The notes under the pieces were generated by a model. It did no database searches. It was not told the origin of the DNA and saw only the letters and a program-made list of their open reading frames with translations. Both the position numbers and the translations under genes were made by a program. DNA of 64,000 bases from Ecdyonurus torrentis (taxonomy: Eukaryota; Arthropoda; Insecta; Ephemeroptera; Heptageniidae): assembly GCA_949318235.1 (NCBI GenBank), contig OX439136.1, forward strand, positions 14,789,890 to 14,853,889. Direction: 5' to 3'. Position 1 is the first letter of the stretch; the number at the start of each line of letters is the position of its first letter. This document shows positions 42,989 to 62,144 of this stretch, one piece after another.

Positions 42989-43458
42989 ATATACGTAGTG
43001 TATACTATGTAAAATCAAGTTAATTTAGATTTATAAACGAGTCATTTATTTACGAAATAAGAAACTTTTTCCAGCTTTTTCTTTATTTTAGTATCATTAT
43101 TGTCAAAAAGTATAACCTTTAATTCATTAATTTTGTTTATGTAATATTAGAATTAATTGACATGGTAAAAATTTTGTGTTTTTATTTTTATATAAAAATA
43201 CAATTTATTTAGGACTTAAAAATGGTTAGAAATGTGTGCATACTTAATTCTATAAATTGAGAAATAGAGCTTATACCAACGAATAATGGTACGTATTTTA
43301 TTATTATTTAAACTACATAAGCAGGCAGTTTTATTTAATATTTCTACAATGCCAAATTTGTTTCAAGTTTTTTTTTCTTATTAATACTATGCTAGACCAA
43401 TACCAAAATAAGATAAGAGATTATTTCAACTGAAAGCACTCTAATTTCTTGGATTCTA
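42453..43458. other. AT-rich stretch with simple repeats
   Basis: (CT)n at 42815-42841 and interrupted (TA)n at 42918-42992. Otherwise nothing recognised. Confidence 0.6.
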
Positions 43459-43770
43459 TATATAGGGTGGTTTCATTCATGTTAAAGTCAACGTCATAAG
43501 TGAGTGCTAAATAACGTTGGCCGGTATAGGAAAATGACACATTTTGCCAGTTTAAAAATACTTCGCAATTTTTTTGAGAGTATTAATGCTGTTAACAGGT
43601 TGAATTAGTACCTCAAGTATGCAAGAAAAATAAAAATGACAAAAAAAATAGCTAATTTATAGAGAAAATGGCCAAAAACTACGTTTGTCCTATGCTGAGC
43701 AATGTTATTCATTGCTCAAGAAGAGCATCGAAAAGCAATTCGAATGACGTCATGCGCACACACCCTATAT
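43459..43770 (+). mobile_element. Family G element, copy 2
   Basis: Left end TATATAGGGTGG and right end CACACCCTATATA are inverted. Modules: CATGTTAAAGTCAACGTCAT, GGCCGGTATAGGAAAATGAC, GTTTGTCCTATGCTGAGCAA and TGACGTCA at 43745-43752, close to the right end. About 312 bp. TA flanks are possible target duplications. Confidence 0.8.
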
Positions 43771-50873
<7,103 letters not shown>

Positions 50874-51188
50874 TTAAAGGCGTAGAACACTTTGAAGAAA
50901 AAAGTTGCGTAATATCCTAACAAACCCGAAAATCAACGTTGATTTGGCCGAAGTTATTGATTTCTAATTTATTTTCCATTTACAAAATGCCACTGGCGGT
51001 CACTGACGTCACAGCTCGCTTGTTTTTGCGCGCATAAACCGGGCAAGCTGTGACGTCAGTGACCGCCAGTGGCATTTTGTGGATGGAAAATAAATTAGAA
51101 ATCAATGACACCTGCCAAATCAACGTTGATTTTCACGTTTGTTAGGACATTACATAACTTTTTTCTTCAAGGTGTTCTACGCCTTTAA
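50874..51188. mobile_element. Family A palindromic TTAA MITE, copy 4
   Basis: 315 bp, TTAA on both sides. Full palindrome with TGACGTCA on both sides of the tip (GCGCGCATAAACCGGGC-like) and CACTGGCGGTCACTGACG repeated inverted on the other arm. Confidence 0.92.
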
Positions 51189-52224
51189 ATCTACATTGAT
51201 ATATTATAATATATGCTATATAAATTGAGCTGGTGTGTGTCTTAATTTTCAATAGTAAAAATATTGAAATTACTGTAAAAAAAAAAATATTACGAAAAAT
51301 ATATAAATGAAAAATTAATGTTATCAGATATTCAGTAATAAATTTTTAATCTTAAGACCCCACTGAAAGCTAGATCAATTAATGTACTTTGTATAAGTGG
51401 AAAAAAGTTATATAATATGCAAATATTGGATTAAATTAAAGAAAAGTAATCATAAGAATATAATTCCATTAAAAAACATTATAGCAATTTGACTCTTAAC
51501 TAAAACTAATGATTATAACAATTGATTTCTTTAAATAATTTTTTTTGCTTGCGTGTTTAAACATAATTTTTTTTTTTTTTATATAAAATTTTATTATTAC
51601 TGTTAATTGATTAAAATAATAATAATAATATTGTATTTTTAGGTTGCGACTTTTTCAATGAATAATGAATATTAATTATAACTAAAATAATAAGTTCAAA
51701 TAGCTATTGCATGACTTGAAAATTATCATTAAAGTTAAAAATTATCATTATAGTTTTTATACAAAGTTATAAGTACTCTTTAAAAATAGAAGACATTGTT
51801 TCATTTTTATTACTATTTTATAGTATAAGTTACTTTAATTTTTTAAATCGTTAATTTTATTATTTTTTTTTTGTTTTTTTCGTTCATTTTTCTTGTACTG
51901 TATTGTATATTTCAAAGCTTATTTTTCAAGATAGTGTGAGGTGTATTTTAGGAATGATAAATACATTTATAATGTATAAAAAAATAATAAATGTACAATG
52001 CTATACATTTACATTCAAGAGATTCAAGTTTGCTCACACAAGAACATAAAACTGTAGCAAAATAAATTGCTTTGAAAAATATTCGGGTTATATTTTTAAT
52101 ACTGATAATTTTTATATCAATATAGTTTCAGGACATTGTTAAAACTAGACTTATAACTAAAATATATCAAAGATTTTAATATAAAATACGATAATGGGAT
52201 AGGAGTGTAGAGTAATGTAATAAC
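51189..52224. other. AT-rich stretch, nothing recognised
   Basis: No repeat copy or coding signal was found. Confidence 0.6.
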
Positions 52225-52549
52225 TTAAAGGCGTAGAACACCTTGAACAAAAAAAATTGTGTAATATCCTATCAAACCTGAAAATCAACGTTGATTTGGC
52301 CAGAGTCATTGATTTCTAATTTATTTTCCATTTACAAAATGAGAGCTGCGGGTTTGTGACGTCATAACTTGCCTGTTTCCACGTACGTGGACTAGTAAGC
52401 TGTGACGTCACAAAACCGCAGCTGTCATTTGTTAAAATGGAAAATAAATTAGAAATCAATGACTCCGGCCAATTTAACGTTGATATTTAGGTATGTTAGG
52501 ATATTAGACATGTTTTTTTTTTTGTTCAAGGTGTTCTACGCCGTTCATA
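52225..52549. mobile_element. Family A palindromic MITE, copy 5 (variant centre)
   Basis: Left end TTAAAGGCGTAGAACACC; right end GGTGTTCTACGCCGTTCATA, where TTAA is lost. The centre differs from other copies: GAGAGCTGCGGGTTTGTGAC and the tip TTTCCACGTACGTGGAC, still palindromic, with TGACGTCA on both sides. A subfamily. Confidence 0.88.
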
Positions 52550-53617
52550 ATTAATGTAATAAGCTATACTTTAATTATATCTGACTCAAATATTCTAATT
52601 TAAATGGATATACTTCCACTAAAAAAATTGTTGGTATTTCATTCTTTAATGTTAATTTTTATATGAAAAAAAAAAAAAAAAAAAAAAAAAAAACTTTTTC
52701 TTCAGTCAGTGTTTTTATCTGAATATAATGAAACAAAATATTAGCAATCCATCAAAAATTGGAAAATCAATTTTAGAAACTATCTTCTATACTTAAGCTT
52801 TTGTTTTTGTTATTTTTAATTATTATTATAAAATTGGTCACAGTGTTAAAATAATTCGAGATAAAAGAAAAAGTTACTATTGTTTCTTATATACAATTCA
52901 TTACTAAAAGTTTCGTTCACAACTTAAGTATCATTAATCAAGATTTCTCTAGGGACTTATCAATTTACTTTTATATTGATTTAATCTCGGATGAGAAAAA
53001 AAGAAAAAAAAGTGAAAACAAAAGAGTATTATATTCGATCTCTTATTTCTGTGGTAAAAGTGAAAGAATATTGTTTTGTTTGTATACAGTATAGGGGGGG
53101 TGGGTATTGTGTTTTCTTTAGAAGTGAGTAGCCTTATTGTTATTAGCATTAAAAAAGAATTAATTATATCAAATGAAAAATCAATATTGTAAAAATGACA
53201 AACCATGAAAATAACCAAACTTAATAATCTTATATAACTTATTTTTTGTCTAGTATTTTTTATTAACAATATGTTTTAACTATTTTTACCTCAATTATTT
53301 ATGTAAGTTTAAAAATAAAGACCAATTAGCATAATTTTGTGATAATAATAGAAAATACAAAATAAATAAACATGCAATAATGAACATAAATACATTATTT
53401 TTACCGTCGTTTCATTCATTTTAAAAAATAAAAACTTCATGTCTGTACATCATAAAAAAGGAAAATTTTGAAATATGAAAAAAAATATTAATATCATATA
53501 AAAACTTTCAAAAGTTTTACGTAAACAATTTTTAGTTTTGAAGCTATAATTGAAATATAATTCAATAAATAAAAAAAAAAAAAATATGCGATATAAAAAA
53601 AGAAAAAAAAGTTAATT

Positions 53618-53709
<92 letters not shown>

Positions 53710-55222
53710 GAAATGAAAATCTACAGTATATAAAAAAACTTTTACCATTTCAATTTATTTGACATATGTTATAATAATTAATTTGAAAACACGTTTATGT
53801 ATATAAATATTTTTTTTTAGATTTGAAATAACTTAAAAGTTTTGCTAAACTCATTAAAAACTGTTATAAGTTTGACCATACTATGTATTTACTTTCATCA
53901 ATCAACCCTTAAAATGTTTGCTGTGGACGTTCGCTCAATTAACTAGCCCCTCTCTCTCTCTAACCTCTCTCTCTTTCTCTCGCTTCTGACCAAAGTGTTC
54001 CACAATTCAACTATGTTAACTATTACGTTCAATATACTACTTAATCTACATGGGAACTCAATATAAAAGCATTTTCACATAACGTAATTTACAATCATAT
54101 AAATTCGGTTTGGTTATGTTATGTTCAACAATACTCTGTATACATAATATAAAATAATAGTCTAGTATAGTAGTACTTGTTCAAATTACTAAATGGCACC
54201 ATCAGGATAAACTATTAATTCTATTAAAAAAATAATAATAAAAAAACTCAAATTGTGTATTATTTATGGTTATTATTATTCTTCACTCATTATATTTTAT
54301 TATACGTCATAACTTTATTGTTTATGTTTTTGATATATACCAAAAATAAAATACGTTATTTTGAACTTTTCAAAAGTAATAAATTCTCTATTATCTCTCT
54401 GACTTTTTATTATTATTATCACATGCGATTATAATGAATTTAATGAATAATCGGTTTATGAAACTCTCTTTTTTTTTTAATTAATGTCTGTAATTATTAC
54501 CATATGAGTTTATTAAAAAGCTTATTCGAACAAAATAAAGGTTTTAAAATAATTTTATTATATAAAAAGAGCTTCGTTTGTCTATAAATAATTTGCATTA
54601 TTCAGAAAATCCATTGTTATAGCATAATCAATTTTAATAATTAGTAACTTTTAGATTAAAAAGTTTTTTTTTTTTTTTTTGTTAATGTTACACGATTTAC
54701 TATTTCGACTCAATAATTGTAGTAATTAGTAACAATGTAGCTAATTAATCCTAAAATTACTATTTGGTCTATATTTAAAATATCATTAAAAATAATTTTA
54801 GTGAATAAAGAAATAAGTAAAAAAAATAAAGAAAGAAAGGAAAAATAATATAATAATAAATTGTTTTTATTTATTGACCATAAAAGGTTCAAACCCACTA
54901 ACATGGTCCTCTAATTTCTTTTAACAATAATATCTTATAGTCAGAGTATTTCAACAATTATAAATTACACATTATATTTATGTATAATAACAGAATATTA
55001 AAAAGTATGAAATTATTACTACTTCTCAAAAAAGTTAATATAAATTTAACTATGACAAACTTAGCTACAATTTTGTAATTTTTTAGAAAACATATTAATC
55101 AGAATAAGTTTTTCTATTTGTGCAGCACACACGATGGCGAAAATATATTTTACCATTCAACAACTCGTGCTAAACGTTTCAATGTTATTCTTATATGAGA
55201 AAAAATTGCGTTAAATTCAGAC
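52550..55222. other. AT-rich stretch, nothing recognised beyond simple repeats
   Basis: A-run at 52666-52693, G-run at 53094-53100, short CT tracts at 53946-53980. The 106-residue minus frame at 52949-53269 has no domain. Confidence 0.6.
53621..53706. repeat. (GA)n microsatellite
   Basis: 43 uninterrupted GA units. Confidence 0.97.
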
Positions 55223-55795
55223 TTGGGTAGTAATGTCGTTGCAAGTAACGACGTTACGTAATTTTACTACTTTATGTTAAAAAATAACGTAACATCATTT
55301 CTCTTTGGTAGCAGTAACGGTAACGCGTTACTTTTTAAATTAATTTCTGCCATGTAAAGACACTACTTTCTAATATTTCATGCACTGAAAAAATAAGCTT
55401 CTAAATCTATAAGTACATAGATAAGCTTTTGTCATTATTATATAGTAATTCAAAATTACTCTTCTGATTTTGATTTAAATCTGTCTACATGTACTTATAG
55501 TTTATCGGAAAAGAATAACAATATTTTTAAGCATGTTTTTGAAAATAATTTTATTTATTAGGAAAATAATTTAAAGTTAGTAAATAAAGTAACGCTAAAA
55601 ATAATGCTGTTCGTAAATCCTGTTTTCTGTTACTAAAATGACGATCAACTTTGGTTATTCAAATTAAATGCGCATTTTTTGGTGCAAGAAAACAGAGTTT
55701 ACGAACAACATTAGTAATTTCACTACTTTTAAGAGTAGTGAGTAACTCAGTGTCATTATTTTCCAAAAACTGTAACGAGTAACGTAGTGTGTAAC
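55223..55795. mobile_element. hAT-like non-autonomous element rich in GTAACG motifs
   Basis: The left end ACTTGGGTAGTAATGTCGTT is followed by GTAACGACGTTACG and ACGTAACATC; near the right end come GAGTAGTGAGTAACTCAGT and AACGAGTAACGTAGTG. GTAACG/CGTTAC motifs repeat inverted at both ends, a build seen in hAT MITEs of many animals. It contains family H copy 2 as a nested insertion and abuts a family B copy. Confidence 0.55.
55607..55711. mobile_element. Family H MITE, copy 2 (nested)
   Basis: TGTTCGTAAATCCTGTTTTC on the left and AAAACAGAGTTTACGAACA on the right. It matches 21050-21176 with a different centre. Confidence 0.75.
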
Positions 55796-56119
55796 TTAAA
55801 GGTATAGACAACATGAAAATATTTGCATTTATGTCACGAAACACATGATGGGACTTACATATATAGCAATGATTGGTCTCAAACCCCAGCTCTAGCGCCG
55901 TAGTAGTGATCAGAAAATTTTGCGCACAACATTTTTATGCTATAGTTTTTGAATGTTTCTGACGTCATAAACAGAAATATTCACGCAAATTGCATACTTT
56001 ATAGTTTTTTTAAGCTCTCGTGTGGGGCCATATTTACATTCTGGTAAAAATTATCATCAGTTTTGTAGATCCCATTTTGAGTTAAAGAACATGTTGTTTC
56101 ATGATTTCTATGCCTTTAA
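55796..56119 (-). mobile_element. Family B TTAA element, copy 5 (reverse)
   Basis: TTAAAGGTATAGACAACATG at the left and TTTCTATGCCTTTAA at the right, TTAA on both sides. TGACGTCA at 55960-55967. Confidence 0.88.
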
Positions 56120-56353
56120 CGAAGTTATAAAAACTCAGCTACGTGACCAAGTCTGGTTAAATTTAAATGGTAAAATATATTATCACAATCGTACGTATGT
56201 ACATACATAAAATATTTAAACCTATTGCTAATTTTAAATAAATAAAATATACATTACATAATTTTTTGACGTATCGTTATTCCCTACACATTTAAAATAC
56301 CAATATAATGCATTTATTTGTGGAGTTTTCATTTAATTAACTATAATGGAGTT

Positions 56354-56389
<36 letters not shown>

Positions 56390-57185
56390 TTATTGTTCAC
56401 TGTATTTCCTTAGGGCTTAGGCAATTGAATAAAAAATGTCTATAATATATATTTTTAAATTTAATTAAATATTACTGCATTTCTATAAAAGTTCTCTCTT
56501 GCATTATACTCATCTTCACATTGTCGAAAAAAAAAAAAGTAGACAGCATTAAAAATGTAAATTAAAAACACTTCAATGAATGCAGAAACATGAATTCTAA
56601 GACATAAAAAAGTGCACTTTTTTATATGCATATTTCTTTCTATCTTCATTACATAAATATTATCCTAAGTTGGAAATATTATTCTCATGTAAATTTGAAC
56701 TCACATTTACATTTTTAAGTATAAATAATGAGTAAAAAAAATGTTAGACATAATAAATTATATTCTATAACGAAACAAGTAAATACGTATAAAATTTGTC
56801 TTCGTTTTTTAAAAATTTATTTGAATATTTTGTAAGAAATTTACATTTAATACTTCTTTTAATAAGTATAATAATTTTACAGAAAAAAAAAACGTATTGT
56901 TTTTAATATAAATGAAGTATAAAAAAAAATAGTCTCTAGTGAGATTCTTAAGACAAAAAAATAATAAAGAAAAAGAAACGGAACAAAGAAAAAGAAAGCA
57001 GGAAAAAAAAAAGTTACGTAATAACGTACTTACATAGCAACTAGGGAGAAATGTTTATAAAATATAAAAATAAGAAGGAAACAGGAAAAAAAGGATTTTT
57101 TGATAAAAATATAAAAGAAAGAAAACTCAGTAAAAATGTTACCATAGGGGAATGTTTGTTGAAAAGATAGAAACTCATATAAGCT

Positions 57186-57221
<36 letters not shown>

Positions 57222-57456
57222 TCTTCCTCATTTTTTGTTTTGTTTTAGAGCTTATATTAATATCTTTGAAAGGAGTAAAATAACAATAATAATATTTCAG
57301 TACATTACATAAGTAATTCATTAACGTAGATTATATGTACGTGAAAATTTTCTTAAATGGAAAGTAAGTAAGTTTTTAAAAATTTACGTAATTGAAATAA
57401 AGACTTTTTATATAATGTTAATCTTTAACTTTTTTTCTTCTTCTTCTTTTTCGCTC
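56120..57456. other. AT-rich stretch with two long A-runs
   Basis: About 30 A at 56359-56388 and about 34 A at 57186-57219. No coding signal. Confidence 0.6.
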
Positions 57457-57767
57457 TTAAAGCCATAGACCACATAAAACAACATGTACTTTTTAATGAA
57501 TAAACACAAAATAGGATCTTCAAACCTGACCAGAATGTTAATGTAGCCCCACGAGAGAGTGTAAAAAAGCTGCTAAGTATGCAATCTGCGTGAAAATTCG
57601 TGTTTATGACGTCAGAAACATGCAAAAATTAGTGTGAAAATGTTGTGCGGGTTGCATAAATTGAATTTTCTGATCACTGCTACTTTTTGGGTTTTGAGAC
57701 TATGTAAATCCCATCAAGTGTTTTGTGATATAATTTGCTTACGTTTTTCTCTGGTCTATTCCTTTAA
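57457..57767 (+). mobile_element. Family B TTAA element, copy 6
   Basis: TTAAAGCCATAGACCACATA at the left and GGTCTATTCCTTTAA at the right. TGACGTCA intact at 57607-57614. Two internal deletions shorten it to 311 bp. Confidence 0.9.
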
Positions 57768-59180
57768 TTATTCGCCATCAGGAACATCGTTGCGAATACG
57801 TTTTTGTACTAAATAATGTTTAAAAAAAAAAAAAAAAAAAAAAAAAAGTTAAGCATAACAAATTTATAGTGAAAAGAAGTTACTTATTTAACTTGGAAAT
57901 ACTTTAAATGACAATTTTATCATTGAACTTTTATAATAATATATTATATTTATATATAACAGCAAAGAAACTACTATATTAAAATTTGTTGATATTTGTC
58001 AATTTACAATACGAATTTTATAAAGTTTTACGTATTATGTTTTAAGCTTAACTGAAACAATGGAATATATACATTGACAGAGAGAGAGAGAGAGAGAGAG
58101 AGAGTAAAAAGAATTCATATTAAAAAAAGCACGTGAACACATTGAAATGTATAATAATAATAAAAAGAATGTTGTATGGAAGAGAGAAAGCACAACAATA
58201 TAATATGAGAGAGAACTAAAAAAAAAAATGTAAATTGAAAAGCTCGCTTTTTCTCTATCGCTATGTAGTTCTTTGATGTAGGATTACAATACGCCTGTTC
58301 GGAAACTGAGTGATTGTTTCAACAACGTTCAGTATATTATGAAAAAAAAAGTATGCCTTTTTTAATATTGCATTTTTGTTCTACTATACCTGAGAATTTT
58401 TATATAAAACAAATATGTTGTCTTTTTGATAATATATTTATTTTATATATAAAGTACAATAATTAGTCGTTAAAAAATATCGATATTTGAAAATAACTTA
58501 TTAATGATCCTTAATGAATGGACGAACTATTGGAGTACTCTAATCAACCACAGGAGGAGTGAAAAATATGTTTAATTGGGTTAAAATGAGGAAGACCAAT
58601 TTTTTTTTTATTGCATATTCTCCATGTACATATTCATAGAGTTCTAAAACGATTGATATGTGATTTTCTTATTTTTGCGTTCATTAAATATTTTTAATTA
58701 TTTTTGAAATTCGTGATATGACGTAATGGTCGGTAACTTTTGTTTATTGTGCTGCATTAATTGCTTTGATAAATTGCAACCCAGTTTTTTTTTGGGGGGG
58801 GAGGGGGGGGGGGGGACTGTAGCTTTTTTTAAGAATTTTAATTTAAATTTTCTTTTTAATACATTAGAACATTTATATTTCCAAGATTAGCACTATTACG
58901 CTTTGCAGTATAATTATCTCAGTAAGTTTAATGCTTTCTAACCAAATCAGCAATCAGTTTCGTGTCTTTTTTTTTTTTTTTTTTTTTAATACGATTGCTG
59001 GACTATCAATTTAAAATTTAATTCAATTTTTTTTTAGTATTAATTTTTTTAGAAAACTGCCGCACTTTCAAAGTACGGAGAAATTTATGTTGATGCATGT
59101 TAGTTGCAATTCTTCTGTACATGTTTAAAGCTATTAAGATAATTATATAGGTCTTAACTTCATTTCTGGTTTTGTTTCAG
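57768..59180. other. AT-rich sequence immediately upstream of the Ig1 exon
   Basis: A-run at 57822-57847, (GA)n at 58079-58105, G-rich run at 58793-58815 and T-run at 58967-58987. No splice-competent coding exon carrying a signal peptide could be recognised. Confidence 0.6.
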
Positions 59181-59498
59181 GGTTATGTAATTGCGAGATG
59201 CGAGGTCCAGTACTGGTACTGGAGCCACCCTCTCGCCTCGACTTCTCCAACTCCAGTGGAGGTTGGCTAGATTGCTCCGCGGCCGGATCTCCTGCACCCG
59301 TGGTCCAATGGCTCTCGGCGGATGGAAATCCCGCCTCTGACGTGCCAGGCGTGAGACGTGCACTGGGAAATGGCACGCTCGTGCTTCTGCCTTTCCCTGC
59401 AGCGGCGTTTCGTCAGGACGTGCACAGCACCACTTACCGCTGTCTGGCAGAGAATCAAGCAGGCAGGGTGTTATCCAGAGCAGTGCATGTTAGAGCAG
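59181..59498 (+). CDS. Dscam-family exon encoding Ig domain 1 (internal exon, partial gene)
   Basis: This internal exon encodes the first Ig domain of a Dscam-type homophilic adhesion receptor, a single-pass membrane protein of neurons and, in arthropods, of haemocytes. The acceptor tttgtttcag precedes it and the donor gtaaac follows. The frame is open throughout: two bases of a split codon, 105 codons, then one base, so both introns are in phase 1. The translation has RGPVLVLEPPSRLDFSNSSG, the usual start of Dscam Ig1. The first Ig cysteine lies in LDCSAAGSP, the tryptophan in VVQWLS, then DVPGVRR and FRQDVHSTTY, and the second cysteine in YRCLAENQAG. It ends in the Dscam linker SRAVHVRA. 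The ATG at 59198 is not taken as the start, because the frame runs upstream (LCNCE) to the acceptor and the signal peptide must lie on an earlier exon. Base composition is clearly GC-richer than its surroundings. Dscam family is firm. Whether it is the hypervariable Dscam1 or a Dscam2-like paralogue is unresolved. Confidence 0.93.
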
Positions 59499-59846
59499 GT
59501 AAACTGAACTTTAATAAAATATAATTTGTGTTTAACAAAAAAAAAAGAAAAAAAAAAAAAAAAAAAAAACTAATATACTTTAGGAAACAAATATTATACA
59601 ACTGTTGTAAAGTTTAAAAATAAAAATGCTAAAAATTAACAAAAAAAAATATACAATTTACCTACCATTTGCAGGTCATATTCGTCTCAAAATGATAAAA
59701 GAATAGAAAGTTTGCAGGATCAAAATTAATCTATTAAGTTTCTAAGCTATACAAGAATTCTTGCATATTATTCTGTAGCATTAATCCTTACAATATTATA
59801 CAACAACAAAAAAGGTATTAAATTGATTTACATTGTTTGCTTCCAG
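59499..59846 (+). other. Intron between the Ig1 and Ig2a exons
   Basis: This is a short 348-bp GT-AG phase-1 intron, AT-rich, with an A-run at about 59538-59569. It holds no recognised transposon copy, unlike the introns on either side. Confidence 0.85.
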
Positions 59847-60008
59847 TGGTATCTCAAGCATACCAAGCTCTAGCAGAAGCATTACCCGCTGCACGAGGCT
59901 GTACCGTAATACTACGTTGTGTACTTCCAAGTTTTGTCCGTGAGTTTGTGAGGGTCGTATCCTGGCTTCAAGAACCTTCGTTCTATATTTATCCATCGTT
60001 GCAAGGAG
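59847..60008 (+). CDS. Dscam-family exon encoding the N-terminal half of Ig domain 2
   Basis: The exon follows a 348-bp intron, with acceptor ttgcttccag and donor gtaagt. At 162 bp it is one codon-fraction, 53 codons and one base, with phase-1 introns on both sides. The split codon from the previous exon gives VRA-VVSQAYQ, continuous with Dscam linkers. The Ig2 cysteine is in VILRCVLPSFVREF and the tryptophan in VVSWLQEPSFYIYPS. The partner cysteine is expected on the next exon, which is outside the window. Size, phase and position match exon 4 of arthropod Dscam, the site of the first alternative exon cluster in Dscam1. Only one copy is visible here and none is seen in the remaining 4 kb, which fits a non-variable Dscam paralogue or the last member of a cluster. 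If intron 60009 onward were read through, the frame would add 20 residues and stop at 60067. Confidence 0.9.
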
Positions 60009-60026
60009 GTAAGTACCTATTTTCTC

Positions 60027-60316
60027 ATAGGGTGTATGAATTCATGTTAAAGTCAACATTAAGTTAACAATTAAAGTTATTGGATCACACAATAACATAG
60101 CCCGCATAGGAAAAATAACATTTTTTTTCATTTTTTTTTTCATACGTTAAATTAGTATCTCAGGTATGAAAGAATAATAATAACAAAAAATTGACCAATT
60201 TCCCTTAGAAAATATCCAAAAATGAAGTTTGTCCTATGCTGAGCATAATGTTGTTCATTGCTCCAGTATGGCTTCAAATCTCATTAAATATGACGTCATA
60301 CGGATACACCCTATAT
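60027..60316 (+). mobile_element. Family G element, copy 3 (in the Dscam intron)
   Basis: CATAGGGTGTATGAATTCAT at the left, CATGTTAAAGTCAAC, GCCCGCATAGGAAAAAT, GTTTGTCCTATGCTGAGCAT, TGACGTCA at 60291-60298 and right end ATACACCCTATA. It starts 18 bp after the exon's donor site. Confidence 0.8.
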
Positions 60317-60570
60317 TCGTGCATACCATGAGTCTATTTCTATAATATATCCATATAGGTTGGGTATTTTGATTTTCACTTTGACACTATGCTTTGACCA
60401 TGAATATATAATAAAATTAACTCGTACAGAATGAATGGCATTTATTAATCTTATTGGTTTTTGGCTAATTTTAAACTCAAGAAGTGTTTTTAAGATGTTA
60501 ATGCTGTTAAAAATCAAATTTTATTATAGAAAGTTGAAATACGACATAGACTAAATAGACTAAATAGATG

Positions 60571-60915
60571 TTAGGCGGAAAATCAAGTACTGCGGGTTTT
60601 GACTAAAAAATTGTAAAGACAGAAAAATCTGACATTTTGCTCAGTGAACATTAAGATATGGTATCTTCAAAAATGTAAACAAAAAAAAAAAAAAAAAAAA
60701 AAAAAAATGGGGAGTCAACATGCTTTTTTTTATGAAGTTTTAGTCCCATAAGATCCCATGTTAATTTCAATAACTATTGTCTCTATTATCTGAAGGTCAC
60801 GGGTTCTGAAATTTTTATCATAGGTAACTGTTACTATTAACTTTTAAATGGTTTCATAAAGTTTTGAAGTTTTCTTTTTAGATTTTGAGATACTAGCCAT
60901 CTATGCAACCCTTAA
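60571..60915 (+). mobile_element. Family E1 element, copy 4
   Basis: TTAGGCGGAAAATCAAGTAC at the left, then TGCGGGTTTTGACTAAAAAA, an A-run of about 27, TTTTAGTCCCATAAGATCCC, GGTCACGGGTTCTG and right end CAACCCTTAA. Confidence 0.85.
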
Positions 60916-61097
60916 TAAGTAAACAATCCTACTCATATACGCGCTCCCGATTATATAAAAAGTTTCATGTCAAGACTTGCAATATTTATCATACTGTAAT
61001 GTATATGCTTGTGCACTTATAACCAGAAAAAGTGAACGGTTAGTGATTATTACTTATGTTTTCTTTTTTCAATGCAATCCTCCGATTGTAAGAGAGC

Positions 61098-61459
61098 TTA
61101 AATGAAGCCATAGACCACATAAAACAACAAGTGCTTTTTAATGAATAAACTATGAAATGGGATCTTCAAAACTAATGATAATTTTTACCAGAATGTTAAT
61201 GTAGCCCCACCCCACGAGAGAGCGTGAAAATACTGTAAAGTATGCAATTTGAGTAAATATTCATGTTTATGGCGTCAGAAACATGCAAAAATTATTTAAA
61301 TTATTATGAAAATGTTGTGCGGGTTGCATAAATTGAATTTTCTGATCACTGCTACGGTGCTACTGTTGGGTTTTGAGACAAACTAATGTTATTTATGTAT
61401 ATCCCATCCAGTGTTTTGTGATATAAATGCTTATGTTTTTCTCTGGTCTATTCCTTTAA
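61098..61459 (+). mobile_element. Family B element, copy 7
   Basis: Left TTAAATGAAGCCATAGACC and right GGTCTATTCCTTTAAATGAAG. TTAAATGAAG occurs at both borders, so the duplication here may be longer than TTAA or the left end may be recombined. Full set of B modules. Confidence 0.88.
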
Positions 61460-62014
61460 ATGAAGGTTACTAGTGAATTGTCCGGAAAAAGCTTCAAATT
61501 TGCTGATTTTCTATCCTTCAGCGCATTGCAAAACCATATCTTTATTAATTTATTTTATCTGCTTCACAAAGATCAAAAATTCTTGAATGAGATATATACT
61601 ATAGACAATTGTTTTTCGTTTTTTTTTTAAACTTTATTAAAGATTTTAAGGTATTCTTCATCACTAATAGATAACCTCTGTACTGACAGATTTCCTTTTT
61701 CCTTTTCTTTTATTTTTCATGGCATTTCTTGAATGCTTTGATAAGAATAATTAAAAAATAACTAGTATAATTTGATTAACCTATATACTATACTACCTAT
61801 AGCATCATAAAAACATTACTTGTTCACTATACTTATTTTAATAAAGAACACTTTATATAATTATATATTCTTGCATGAAAATTTTCAAACAATTTAATTA
61901 TTGAAGTATTATTTAATTAAATTCCAATTTCCAATCCTTTGTGTAATATTTTCTTTCAAATTTCATTCTGACTTCATTTTCTTTATTAGAAATATACACA
62001 ACAAACACACACAT

Positions 62015-62144
<130 letters not shown>

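Noticed and set aside
52949..53269. 106-residue minus-strand frame with hydrophobic stretches
   Set aside because: Phenylalanine/isoleucine content follows the base composition; there is no conserved motif.
59198..59200. ATG as the Dscam start codon
   Set aside because: The frame stays open upstream to a good splice acceptor, and no signal peptide follows this ATG.
59143..59458. Minus-strand frames opposite the Ig1 exon
   Set aside because: They are shadows of the GC-rich Dscam exon; the plus frame has Ig residues and correct splice sites.
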